In this document: in pieces, positions 7,562 through 17,500 of the stretch
Numbering within the stretch: the first letter of the stretch is position 1
How the letters are laid out: every line of letters starts with the position of its first letter
Assembly: GCA_020628145.1 (NCBI GenBank)
Contig: JAHDFN010000016.1
Span: 1-34,026, forward strand
DNA: 34,026 bases
Direction: 5' to 3'
Source: Saprospiraceae bacterium
Lineage (GTDB): Bacteria; Bacteroidota; Bacteroidia; Chitinophagales; Saprospiraceae
The notes under the pieces: model-generated
What the model was told of the DNA's origin: nothing
The model's input: the letters and a program-made list of their open reading frames with translations, nothing else
Databases searched by the model: none
Position numbers and translations under genes: made by a program

Positions 7562-10500
7562 TTACCAGGCTCCCTTCACTCTGGATATGAACATATCCGC
7601 AGAAACGGGACTGATGGGTGAAATCTTATAAACACCATCCTTGCCCATTTTTATTTCGAGTTCTTTTTTCTTGGCTCCTGTAATAGCATTATTATATGCG
7701 GGGTTACTGGAAACGGTTTCCAATTCTCCGTTTTTATATTTAAAATAATAATAGTGTCCTCCCGAAGAAGGGTTTTTAATATAAACATGCATACCGTCCT
7801 CACCATTACCGGGCATTCTGAATTCGACATAAGCTTCAACGGTTTTACTGATACTGACTCCGTTGACCTGTGACAGTCCGAGGCTTTTCGTTCTATTGAC
7901 CAAGGACTTCAGATTCGGGTCCCATTTCATAGGGAGATAAGAAAAGAAGAAAAGATGTTTTTTCTTATTCGTCAGGGTTACTTTTCCTGTCGTTTCATAA
8001 TTCCTTACAATTTGTTCATATGCTTTTTCACTATCCACCATTCCACCGATGATATCGGGTAATAACTTTTCATAGAGTGAATTCAATCGGATACTGGAAA
8101 CGTCGTAGGTATTATCTTGTAAATCCTTTACCATGATTTTCAGTGCGGCTTCCGGTAGCTGATAGGAAATACCCGCCATTGCATCCAATGTCAGTCTTTG
8201 CGGTACCGAGACCCTCATGCCGGTAGAATCCACTTCCGATTTTTTCATAACCACTTTGGCTTTTCCTACAACGGTGGGTTGAAAGAATTTGACATTTTCC
8301 CCCACATTGAATACACCCGTTGCTTCACAATCCTTGGTTTTATTATTCACTTGAAAAGTATTCCCTTTGTAATGGCCATTCCTACTTGCAAGTTTTATGG
8401 AATCACCGAAAATGAAAGCGTCTTTTCCTTCATCATATTTGAATACGCCGGTTACATCCATGATTGCCCTATCCTTTCTGGCAAACAGAATACCCATTAC
8501 ACTGGGGTAAGGATTCCCCATCATCTTATCGATGAAAATCCCCGTTTTAAGCGGATCACCATTAGGTGTTTTTGGTTTTTCATAAGGGATGACCAAATTA
8601 TTTTTATCCGCTTCGCTCTGTACGGTGAACCAATTATTCTGAGGGAGTTCCATATCCAAGTTGGCATAACCATCAAAAGATAAATTCTTTTTTTCCGAGC
8701 TTAATGAGATTTCCCCCTTGAACTTGGTTTTGACATCCATGTAGAAATCATCTTCACCGCTTACCTTTCCACTACCCCTGGTCGCCAATTCCTTCTCGAC
8801 TCTTTTTCCCTTACCTATTGGAGAGCCGACAATATTACTGAATTCAATTTCCTGTTTACGAGAACCGATATTATACTCATAGAACCCACTAGCCGTATAG
8901 TCCCTTCCTCCTTTTATATCTACAGTAGCCCTATTGATAGCATGATACTTGGTTCTATGACTAGCTAGAATCCGTGCATTTTCCAAAGTCCCCATCTTAC
9001 CACCGGCCGTAACTTCCACATCTCCCGTTTCGGGATAAATCAGGGCATCTGCCGATTTGATGAAGGGGACACCTCCAATCTTAAGGGTACTCGTTTTAAT
9101 ATCATACATGGCCGTCGCCCCCTGGAATCTCAGCGAATCCAATTCGGGAGCCAGAAACTCATCGACCTTGCCTTCCTCTGCCTTGAAGTCAACCGTTTCT
9201 GCATTCATATCCCATGTAAATTCATTCATGGAAGTTTTATACTTATTGTAAGGCATAGAGGTAGCAATTCCATCCGAGTTATTTTTGAATTTCCCTATTC
9301 CTTTGTCAAAATCCACATCTGCCATTACATTTTTAGAATCGAAAGCCAATTCCCCAGCGGCATCTTTTGCCTTGATAGAAATATTGGAAGTATCGGCAGA
9401 TAATGAATTGGCATTGAATAGGAAATCACGGGAAGTCATCGAGGCTTTATCCCAGTCCAATAATCCATTGGCCCGAAGTCCTCCCGGCGTAAGAATAAGC
9501 GTACCATCCAAGGTATGTAGGCCCGACTTGAACATTTCAAATGGGGACTCCTTGGGTTTGATGTACATTGAGTCACGATAGGGTGCCCAATCCACATTTA
9601 CATCGACACCCCTTACCTGGGGTACTTCGGGATTAGTTCCTCTTTTTTCTTCCAAATCAAAGCTCCTTGCGGAACAGGTCATCCTCTTCGGTTCAAAGGC
9701 GATATCTTCCGAATCAATCGACGCTGCAAGATAGTTGATGTTGCCTTTTGCTAGGAAACCAGCATTACTTAAGGTGAGTTCTCCTTTGAAATTACCTTTT
9801 CCTGCACTGCTTTCCCTAACATAAGTAGGATAACCGTTGGCAGGAGTATCATGGATAAAACCTAGGGATTTGTCTTCTTCCATCAAGGATACGGTTTCCT
9901 TGAAAGGGGCAAAAATATCCGCCGAATACATACTTCCTTTAAAGCTAATATCCGAAGGCATATAATTATCCAGATTATCGAATCCGAATTCATTCAATTG
10001 GAAATAGAAAGAGTCTCTTTTATATGCATAGGATCGTGTTTCGGCAGCATCATAATACACATAGGCCGGCCCCTTACTTGAAAAAGAGGGGAACATGGAA
10101 ATATCTTCATTACTTGCCTTGTTATTCGGTGCATCAATCAATAGTGCTCCGGAAAGATTCTCTATTCTGGAACCGATCGAAAAGGCCACCGGGTCTCCAT
10201 TTTCATCTTCATCCCCACTATGTTCGAACAAATCGAAATATTTGATGGAATCCATTTTGATTTGGTATGCTCCATAATCGAAACGGTTGTCTGTTCCTTG
10301 AAATGCACTCATTCCGGCGAATGTCTTTCCATTGTATTCCAGATTCCTATTCTTTTTCAAGAACAGTTGGTTGTTCCGGGGTTTGAAGGCTACTTTCTGA
10401 ACCTTGCTTAATTCTACGAATTTCACAGAACGGATATCTATTGGATTCTCATTCTGATCATCCAAATAAATGACACCATTTGTGTTTTTGGTTTTGGAAG

Positions 10501-12118
10501 CGATAAATACATTATCATAATCCGTTTTCTTGACGGCGGCTTTGGCATAGTGTCTCAATTTTTCCTGCACATACACCTTTCCGGTTTCATTATCGAATTC
10601 GACAAAACCCCTCGAAACCATTGAGTATAAAAGACTTTTAATGGATTTGAGGGAGAATTTGGGGTTTATTTTTTGAGCCAGACCATCTCCATCCAACACA
10701 TCGGAGCCTGTTTCTTTGGAATAAGCCATTACCACAGCAATTGGATTTACCGTCGATATGTTCTGAAGTTCCAGATAACCACCTTCGTTAAAATAATGAA
10801 TGGATTCGAAATTGGCAATCTTGTCATTTCCTCCTGCAATACCGGGAATGGTCTTACCTATAACAATCGAATCCGTGTCTAACTGCCAGTCCAACTTATC
10901 CGCATCCAGTCGGATATTATGGAATGAATTATAAAATGGATTCCTGTCGTTTCCTCTTTCTCCTCTTTCTATTGATAGATTTTTATCGTCGATTTCAAAA
11001 CGAATATTAGACGAAGGGTGATAAATCGAATCCTTCCCCATGTACAAAACAGTTTCCGTACTGGAACTAACCACCCTACGCACATCTTCCTTGATGATGA
11101 ATTGGAGGGAACGTGCTTTAAAAACCGTTTTTCCGGTCTTATTGGATTTGACCTGGATTTCGGCTCTCCTTTCCTCATCTCCATAGCCATAGATGGTAGG
11201 GCCTTGTAACTTGAATCCTCCTCTATAAATCACATCGGAACCGATATTATCTATCTGAAGTATTTTTTGGTCGGATTCAAATCTGGGGTAAGTCGATTTA
11301 GAGCCTTCTCCCTTCACGACTATCCGATCTTCAAAAACCCCTTGTATAGGTTTACCGGGAAAATATTTCGGATAATGCAAAACAGCATCGGGACAGGTAT
11401 AAACATTCTTTTTGACTTCAAATTCATATTTGCCCAATTTGACAAAGACATCTTCCATTCCGTTCCTAGCCCAACTTACTTGGCCTTTTTCCCCTTTCCA
11501 AATATCCGAAAACGGATAATAAGCTCCCGTTGTTTGTTCGATTTTAATAGAATCCTGTTTCCGCACTCCATATAAATCCACTTGAGCAAATTCAACAGAT
11601 ACTATTTTGTTTTCGTATTTCACTTTATAACTAGGCGCTTCTATTCTCCATGTGGAACCGGCTGACTTCCTGATGGCTTTGAACTCGTAGAAACCCTCTG
11701 CGAAAACCAGGAAATTCTTGTAATCCTTATTGTTCCTTTTTTCAATATCATCGATTATGAGCTTACTGGTGTTGTTGAATTCATCAATACTTGTAGAAGA
11801 CTTCTGAAACTTATTGATTTTGTTCAGTGTACCCAGATAACCTATGAAATAAGGGGCGGGAGTCATTCTTTTTTTCAACATTCCATCACAAACGGCATGG
11901 ATCGTGGTTGCTTGTTCGGGCGTGTATATTCCACCTTCATAACCTGTCTTGAATTCCTTATAAATAATTTCAATATCCTCTCTTTGGTTCTTATTCATAT
12001 ATTCTCCCAACTGGGTCATGAATTCCTGAGGATTGGAAGAAAACTCCTTTAATGTCTGGGCATGAACAATGGTTCCCGACATTAAAACGGCTATTAGTGT
12101 AAATAATCTGAATATCAT
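7562..12118 (-). CDS. Large exported protein of unknown function (1518 aa)
   Basis: I do not recognise this family. A signal peptide (MIFRLFTLIAVLMSGTIVHAQ) marks it as exported. After a helical N-terminal ~150 residues, nearly the whole chain looks like short alternating beta-strands with little Cys. At least two blocks share the pattern 'G-x-L-x-L-x-x-x-G-[FL]-x-A-x-G' followed by 'S-x-D-x-x-F' (FKGELTLSNAGFLAKGNINY near residue 780; LDGTLILTPGGLRANGLLDW near 870). This suggests an elongated repeat fold. A helical insert (SIKSLLYSMVSRGFVEFD) sits near residue 500. There is no type A sorting domain or transmembrane barrel signature at the C-terminus (MFISRVKGAW). A periplasmic or surface scaffold is possible, but this is inference from shape only. 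It is a single gene, ending in a bidirectional terminator. Confidence 0.85.
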   Translation of the reverse strand: MIFRLFTLIAVLMSGTIVHAQTLKEFSSNPQEFMTQLGEYMNKNQREDIEIIYKEFKTGYEGGIYTPEQATTIHAVCDGMLKKRMTPAPYFIGYLGTLNKINKFQKSSTSIDEFNNTSKLIIDDIEKRNNKDYKNFLVFAEGFYEFKAIRKSAGSTWRIEAPSYKVKYENKIVSVEFAQVDLYGVRKQDSIKIEQTTGAYYPFSDIWKGEKGQVSWARNGMEDVFVKLGKYEFEVKKNVYTCPDAVLHYPKYFPGKPIQGVFEDRIVVKGEGSKSTYPRFESDQKILQIDNIGSDVIYRGGFKLQGPTIYGYGDEERRAEIQVKSNKTGKTVFKARSLQFIIKEDVRRVVSSSTETVLYMGKDSIYHPSSNIRFEIDDKNLSIERGERGNDRNPFYNSFHNIRLDADKLDWQLDTDSIVIGKTIPGIAGGNDKIANFESIHYFNEGGYLELQNISTVNPIAVVMAYSKETGSDVLDGDGLAQKINPKFSLKSIKSLLYSMVSRGFVEFDNETGKVYVQEKLRHYAKAAVKKTDYDNVFIASKTKNTNGVIYLDDQNENPIDIRSVKFVELSKVQKVAFKPRNNQLFLKKNRNLEYNGKTFAGMSAFQGTDNRFDYGAYQIKMDSIKYFDLFEHSGDEDENGDPVAFSIGSRIENLSGALLIDAPNNKASNEDISMFPSFSSKGPAYVYYDAAETRSYAYKRDSFYFQLNEFGFDNLDNYMPSDISFKGSMYSADIFAPFKETVSLMEEDKSLGFIHDTPANGYPTYVRESSAGKGNFKGELTLSNAGFLAKGNINYLAASIDSEDIAFEPKRMTCSARSFDLEEKRGTNPEVPQVRGVDVNVDWAPYRDSMYIKPKESPFEMFKSGLHTLDGTLILTPGGLRANGLLDWDKASMTSRDFLFNANSLSADTSNISIKAKDAAGELAFDSKNVMADVDFDKGIGKFKNNSDGIATSMPYNKYKTSMNEFTWDMNAETVDFKAEEGKVDEFLAPELDSLRFQGATAMYDIKTSTLKIGGVPFIKSADALIYPETGDVEVTAGGKMGTLENARILASHRTKYHAINRATVDIKGGRDYTASGFYEYNIGSRKQEIEFSNIVGSPIGKGKRVEKELATRGSGKVSGEDDFYMDVKTKFKGEISLSSEKKNLSFDGYANLDMELPQNNWFTVQSEADKNNLVIPYEKPKTPNGDPLKTGIFIDKMMGNPYPSVMGILFARKDRAIMDVTGVFKYDEGKDAFIFGDSIKLASRNGHYKGNTFQVNNKTKDCEATGVFNVGENVKFFQPTVVGKAKVVMKKSEVDSTGMRVSVPQRLTLDAMAGISYQLPEAALKIMVKDLQDNTYDVSSIRLNSLYEKLLPDIIGGMVDSEKAYEQIVRNYETTGKVTLTNKKKHLFFFSYLPMKWDPNLKSLVNRTKSLGLSQVNGVSISKTVEAYVEFRMPGNGEDGMHVYIKNPSSGGHYYYFKYKNGELETVSSNPAYNNAITGAKKKELEIKMGKDGVYKISPISPVSADMFISRVKGAW

Positions 12119-12216
12119 AATTAGATATAATTTAATTGGAATCCCTAAAGAGTAAAAACCTACTCTTACTAGGCTACAAATTTCTTAAAAGGGGTCATAT
12201 GGATTATAAAATTAAT

Positions 12217-12240
12217 ATTTCCATTCGTAAGGATGGAAAT
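12217..12240 (-). terminator. Possible terminator after prmA
   Basis: ATTTCCATTC / GGATGGAAAT form a 10-bp stem (one U-G pair) with a GTAA loop, followed on the minus strand by ATTAATTTTAT. The hairpin is good but the T-tract is interrupted. It would end the SH3/TlpA-sanA-tpiA-prmA transcript. Confidence 0.45.
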
Positions 12241-12269
12241 CATTATTTATTTAAAAACTTCTAACACCA

Positions 12270-13097
12270 TCAGTATCTTCTAAAAGCCTTTAGTGCCATC
12301 CATTTTCCTTTATGTTTCAACTCTCCGGCAAAAAATCCATTTTCTCTATGGGCATCCAATACCAAGGTCTTATCCTTTTCCAAAAAACCCGAGGTCATCA
12401 GGATTCCTGCCGGTTTCAGCCTCTGATACAACGTAGGAAGTGATTCCAGTATTACGTTTCGATTGATATTGGCTAGAATGATATCATAATTCCTTTCGGG
12501 TACATTTTCCAATGTCCCTTCATAAAATCCAATCCCATTGGTTTTATTCAATTCTGCATTTTCAATGCTATTCAAATAAGCGGGTTTCTCTATATCTACG
12601 GCATCCAAATCGGTACATCCCATTTTGGCTGCAAGAATGGCGAGGATTCCGGTTCCACATCCATAATCAAAAACGGATTTCGATGTAAAACCGATGTCTT
12701 TCATGAATTCCATCATCATAAATGTCGTTTCATGATGACCTGTTCCGAATGCCATTTTGGGATTGATGATGATTTCATGTTCCATATTTTCAAAGGGAGG
12801 ATGGAAATCAGCCCGGATACCGCAGAACCCTTCTACCGATACCGGTTGGAAGTTGGATTCCCAAATTTCATTCCAGTTGCGTTCTTTTATGAGTTCCTTT
12901 TCAAAGGAAAACCGGAAATTATTTTTCAGTTCGGTGACACCCTTTTCCACATTCGGATTATGTAATTCGACTGGGATGAAAGCATCCAATCCAGTTTCTG
13001 TTTCCTGAAAAGTATCGAAGGGCCATTCGGATAAAAAGGCTATTAGTATTTCGGAAGTAGTCCTATCGGAAGTAAATGCATATCGGATATAATCCAT
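12270..13097 (-). CDS. prmA: Ribosomal protein L11 methyltransferase
   Basis: PrmA uses S-adenosylmethionine to methylate ribosomal protein L11 in the cytoplasm. The 275-aa length fits the shorter Bacteroidota form. An N-terminal alpha/beta domain (1-75) precedes the PrmA signature NPKMAFGTGHHETT (112-125), the SAM-binding glycine motif VFDYGCGTGILAI (142-154) and the active-site strand ILANINRNVI (207-216). It is the last gene of a tight minus-strand run, 17 nt after tpiA, with a candidate terminator downstream. The start ATG has no Shine-Dalgarno. Nothing looks damaged. Confidence 0.95.
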   Translation of the reverse strand: MDYIRYAFTSDRTTSEILIAFLSEWPFDTFQETETGLDAFIPVELHNPNVEKGVTELKNNFRFSFEKELIKERNWNEIWESNFQPVSVEGFCGIRADFHPPFENMEHEIIINPKMAFGTGHHETTFMMMEFMKDIGFTSKSVFDYGCGTGILAILAAKMGCTDLDAVDIEKPAYLNSIENAELNKTNGIGFYEGTLENVPERNYDIILANINRNVILESLPTLYQRLKPAGILMTSGFLEKDKTLVLDAHRENGFFAGELKHKGKWMALKAFRRY

Positions 13098-13114
13098 TTA
13101 TAAAAGGGATTTGT

Positions 13115-13885
13115 TCAAACTCTGGACTGAGACAATGCTTCAATAATGGGCAAAAATGATTCCGCTTTCAAGGAAGCTCCTCCTACCAAGCCCCCATCGA
13201 CATCAGGCTGGGCGAAAAGTTCCCGGGCATTTCCAGGCTTTACACTTCCCCCATAAAGGATGGTTGTTTGTTCGGCAGTCGCTTCATCATACCTTTCGGC
13301 AATCGCCAATCGAATCATCCGATGCATTTCCTGGGCCTGTTCGGGGCTTGCCGTTACTCCCGTACCAATTGCCCAAATGGGTTCATAAGCGATGATTACC
13401 TTTAGGAAATCATCTTTTTCCAAATGAAAAATGCCTTTGACCAATTGATTTTTCACATATCTTTCATGCCATCCTTCATTTCTTATTTCCAGTGCTTCGC
13501 CACAGCAAAAAATGGGTTTCATCCCTCCCTTGATAGCGGCATCCGCCTTCTTGGACAAGAGTTCATTGGATTCCCTGAAATACTGCCTTCTTTCTGAATG
13601 TCCGAGGATAACATATTCAACACCAATAGAAGTAAGCATTCCTACGGAGATTTCACCCGTAAAAGCCCCGGATGCTTCCTGGTGACAATTCTGTGCGGCT
13701 ATTTTTACTTCAGAATTCCTTCCGGCCATCTCTACCATATCTTTAAGATGGATATAAGGTGTACCCAATATGGTCAAAGTACCGGGTTGTGGTTTTGTTT
13801 CTTTTATGATGGCATGGGCCAATTCACGGCCTTCATCATAATCCATATTCATTTTCCAATTTCCGGCAGCGATTCTGAGTCTCAT
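13115..13885 (-). CDS. tpiA: Triose-phosphate isomerase
   Basis: TpiA interconverts dihydroxyacetone phosphate and glyceraldehyde-3-phosphate in glycolysis and gluconeogenesis. The 256-aa protein has all catalytic landmarks: the Lys in AGNWKMN (residue 11), His in ILGHSERR (96), Glu in AYEPIWAIGTG (168), and the phosphate-binding GGSVKPGN and DGGLVGGASL loops. The gene is 10 nt downstream of the SanA/YdcF-like gene and 17 nt upstream of prmA, so it is probably cotranscribed with them. Confidence 0.98.
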   Translation of the reverse strand: MRLRIAAGNWKMNMDYDEGRELAHAIIKETKPQPGTLTILGTPYIHLKDMVEMAGRNSEVKIAAQNCHQEASGAFTGEISVGMLTSIGVEYVILGHSERRQYFRESNELLSKKADAAIKGGMKPIFCCGEALEIRNEGWHERYVKNQLVKGIFHLEKDDFLKVIIAYEPIWAIGTGVTASPEQAQEMHRMIRLAIAERYDEATAEQTTILYGGSVKPGNARELFAQPDVDGGLVGGASLKAESFLPIIEALSQSRV

Positions 13886-13895
13886 ATTTCCTATC

Positions 13896-14588
13896 TTAAT
13901 CTATTTTTATACTAATGGTTTCTCCGAGGAATCTGGGTTGTTTTCCAAGTATGTACAGGTCGATTACCGCCTTGACCTTAGCTAGATATTCTCTTGCCAT
14001 TGTCTTACGGCCATATGCCTTTCCTACATCTTCGGCATTATAGGCCACTGCATCGATTCCCATCTTTCTTGCAATAAATAATGCTCGTTGATTGTGGAAT
14101 TCCTGTGATATGACCGTGAATTTTTCCTGAAGAAAAACCTTCTTGCATCTCACAACGGAGTCCAAGGTACGGAATCCGGCATAATCCAAAGTTATTTTAT
14201 CCGGAGGAATACCTGCTTCAATGAGTGCGGCCTGCATATCTTCCGGTTCATTGTAGGATTTGATATGGTTATCACCACTTACGATGATGTGTTTTATCTT
14301 TCCTTTTCCATATAGATCCGCTGCTGCCCGGATGCGGTAACGGAAGTAATAATTTTCACGACCACTGTGCAAATATCGAACGGTTCCCAAGAGAAGTCCC
14401 ACATTGTTTTCAGGTATTTCATCAACGGAAGTATAAATGGAAGAAGCCGTGGATTTTTTTATCCATGTATTACAACAATAGGAAAACAAAACAGCAAACA
14501 ATCCTAGAAGGGCAACCGAAAAGAAAAGTATTTTAATGATTTTCAAGGGCAAGGGATTTAAAAAATCACAAATTGAATCTTTGAACAA
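13896..14588 (-). CDS. SanA/YdcF-like (DUF218) membrane protein
   Basis: The 230-aa protein has one N-terminal membrane helix (about residues 18-38, IIKILFFSVALLGLFAVLF) followed by a periplasmic DUF218 domain. The family signatures are VGLLLGTVRY, FRYRIRAAADLYGKGKIKHIIVSG, DMQAALIEAGIP and FTVISQEFHNQRALFIARKMG. SanA of enterobacteria affects envelope barrier function. The reaction, if any, is unknown. Translation appears to start at TTG: no ATG precedes the membrane helix, and AAGGAA lies immediately before it. The gene is 8 nt downstream of the SH3/TlpA gene and 10 nt upstream of tpiA. Confidence 0.85.
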   Translation of the reverse strand: MFKDSICDFLNPLPLKIIKILFFSVALLGLFAVLFSYCCNTWIKKSTASSIYTSVDEIPENNVGLLLGTVRYLHSGRENYYFRYRIRAAADLYGKGKIKHIIVSGDNHIKSYNEPEDMQAALIEAGIPPDKITLDYAGFRTLDSVVRCKKVFLQEKFTVISQEFHNQRALFIARKMGIDAVAYNAEDVGKAYGRKTMAREYLAKVKAVIDLYILGKQPRFLGETISIKID

Positions 14589-14596
14589 TTCCTTGG

Positions 14597-17500
14597 CTAC
14601 GGTATGGCCAAAAGGTTGTTGATTTGTTCGATGACACTCATATTGCTTGATTTTTCGGTATTCCGTGCTACCCTCCCCTTCTTGTCTATAATGAGTAAGG
14701 CCGGAAGTTTTTTCACTCCATAGTCCTTAGCCATATCCGACCCTAACCCTCCTTTGGCATAAAGGTGGGTTCCGGGCAATTTATGTCTTACCAGATAATT
14801 TTTCCATTCGCTTTCGGTATAATCCAATGAAACATAAATGAAAACGACATCCTTATTTTTGAATGAATTCCTCAGGTTATCGGAATTACTCATTTGGCGT
14901 ATGCAGGCATTGCACCAAGTTGCCCAGAAATCCAAATAAATCACCTTACCCTTGAAATCCGTAAGAGATACTTTCCGTCCGTTGTTATCCAAAAGGGTGA
15001 AATTGGGGGCTGTCATTCCCTTGAGCAGGGTATTGGATTCCCGAAGTGCAGCCTTCACCGACTCTCTGTAGGTTTCGTAGGGACATTCATCCATAAACCT
15101 TTTGATTTCAAATATCACATCTCCGAGTTTGCCATTACGGGCCAGTGCCGAAAGTCTTTTTGCCTGATAATAATACATCACTTCCCCATAGAGATACCTT
15201 GTAGATAATTCCATGGATGTCATTCCTCTGTTTTCAAATTCTTCTTCCTTGTCCTTCAGGTATAAATCGAGGAAATATGTATAGAATTCATTGGGTAAGG
15301 CCCTATCATTGACCAGACCGATTTCATCCACATAATCATAATAGGATACATCGGTAATTTTAATGGGTTTGGAATTCCCATATTGAAGAGGGTTTTCCCA
15401 CCGGTAATTGGTTAGATTATATGCATACCAATAATCGATATCGCTTCGGATGAAGTTATCAAAACCTGAAGAAAATCCTTTTTTGTTTTTTTGGTAGTAT
15501 TTGGTTTTGTCCTTATGGATTTTTCGGATAAAATGTTTGAACCCTGCTGCACTTGCCGAGTAGATTTTCCCTTTGGTTTCAACATCTCCGTTTTTGAACT
15601 CTCTTCTCATGTCCAGGATAAAGGAGTTATGGACACTTCCTTTTCCATTGTACTTCAAGGTACCTTTGAAATCATTGGCAAAGAAGGAAATATCGAGGTC
15701 ATCTCCCGGTTCCAAATAAATATCCACATGTCTAGAACCATAAATGAATTTACCAATGGTTGGTTCATAAATTTTGAGAACGGTGGAAAACGCCCCATCA
15801 GGTTTGACAAATAAATTGAAGTTCACTTCCTTCATTGAAACCGGATCCGTGTATAGTATGATTTGGACATTCTTATTTCGATAATAACGGATTTTGCCTT
15901 TCACTTTCACCGAATACATTTCCCTTTTAATTGGTTCCATATCAATCATGGATAATAGTTCGGCAGGGGAAATCAAACGGCCATCCTCTTGGGAGGAAGT
16001 TGTTTTGACCGGAGGAGTAGAGATTTTTTTCCAATTATTCTTTTCTTCCGTTTTAGGCTTAGAGGTATTATTTACAACAGGCGGTTCTTCTTTTTTTGAA
16101 GCATCGGCTTTTTCCTTCTTCTTGGCTTCCGCCTTGGCTTGTTTTTTTCTTTTCTGTACAACTTTTTTTGCTTCCTCGGGTGTATAACCCAAGGATATCA
16201 AATCCAATTCAGCTACCAAATCCTCGTCTAATGCTCCACTGGATCTACTAGAAATATCTTCGGGTTCTGCGACGACCCTCCCTATTGTTCCGTCATCATC
16301 CAATTTAACCAAAGTTCCTTCCTCTATTTTTACTTCTTTTTTCTTATCCTCGGATTTTCCTTTCGGTTTTTCCCTAGGCTTCTTTTTTTCCTTCTCCTTA
16401 CTTGTAGTCACATTTTCGGAATCGGATTTCGACGTCTTCTCCTTCGTTGATTTTTCTGGTTTTTCGGATTTATTTTTTTGCTTCTTGGCTGTATTATTCT
16501 TTTTGCTTTTATCGGGTTGTTCTTTTTCTATTTTTTTCTTTTCTACCGATTGACCATCGGTGGAAATCGTTTCCTTAGTAATCGGTTTTTCAGGTAATGG
16601 TTCTTTTATTTTTTCTTCTTTTCCCGGAACAACAGAAACGATATCGGCATTTTCAGAAGCCGAATTCACCGATGTCGGTTGAGTAGGAGGAACAATTGTC
16701 AATACCTGATCCAATTCTCCTCTAAGTGATTGTTGATATACCTTATTAATTGCTTCATCCAGTTCCGGATAAGGACAACGGGCAACAAACGACCTTACTT
16801 CGTTCTCCACTTCAGCAGGTCTTGAATTTTTACATTTCCAAAAAAGGGAATTGGCCATCGTATAGTAAAGCGCCCTACCGGAAAGATATAATTCCGAGGG
16901 GTCGGCCTTTTTCTTTTCTCCTTCGACAGTAATTGTTTTTTTAACCTTCCGGCTTGACTTTATGGTTTTCAATTCCACTCCTGCACCAAAGACCCATCCG
17001 ATCATCCCGGAAGATGTCCGGATGTTATAAAAATGATCCGTCCTCGATTTGCCTCTGATATTGAAAGTATATTTTTGGGATGACTTATTTCCGAGGTAGG
17101 ACATTTCATCTCCTTGTTTCATCAAGGCAATGGCATTGGAGAGATCAGGATTCTCCCTGACCCTTAGCTTATCGACCAGAGCAACGGCTACCATCTTGTC
17201 GTAGTTTTCCAACACCTCTACGGTTTTGTATTTTTTTTCCGTTTGGCGACCGCCAATGATTTCACCACCCCCACCAAAGACCCATCCTTCCCTTCCATCA
17301 CGAGTTCTGACCCTTAGCCAATGAGCCGATTTGATGATTCCATCAATGGTCTTGGACATCAATGTGGATGATTTTTCATCCAAGTACTTAATCCGCTCCC
17401 CACGTTTAAGTGTTGTAAGCGGGGTACGACTACCGGTATTGACCAAGACATCCAATTCACTAACCCTTACTTCAAAAACCGACTGGTCTATTTGTTCCAA

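Noticed and set aside
15894-16187. 97-aa plus ORF of Ser/Phe/Ala-rich composition
   Set aside because: It is antisense of the K/E/A-rich linker in the SH3/TlpA protein.
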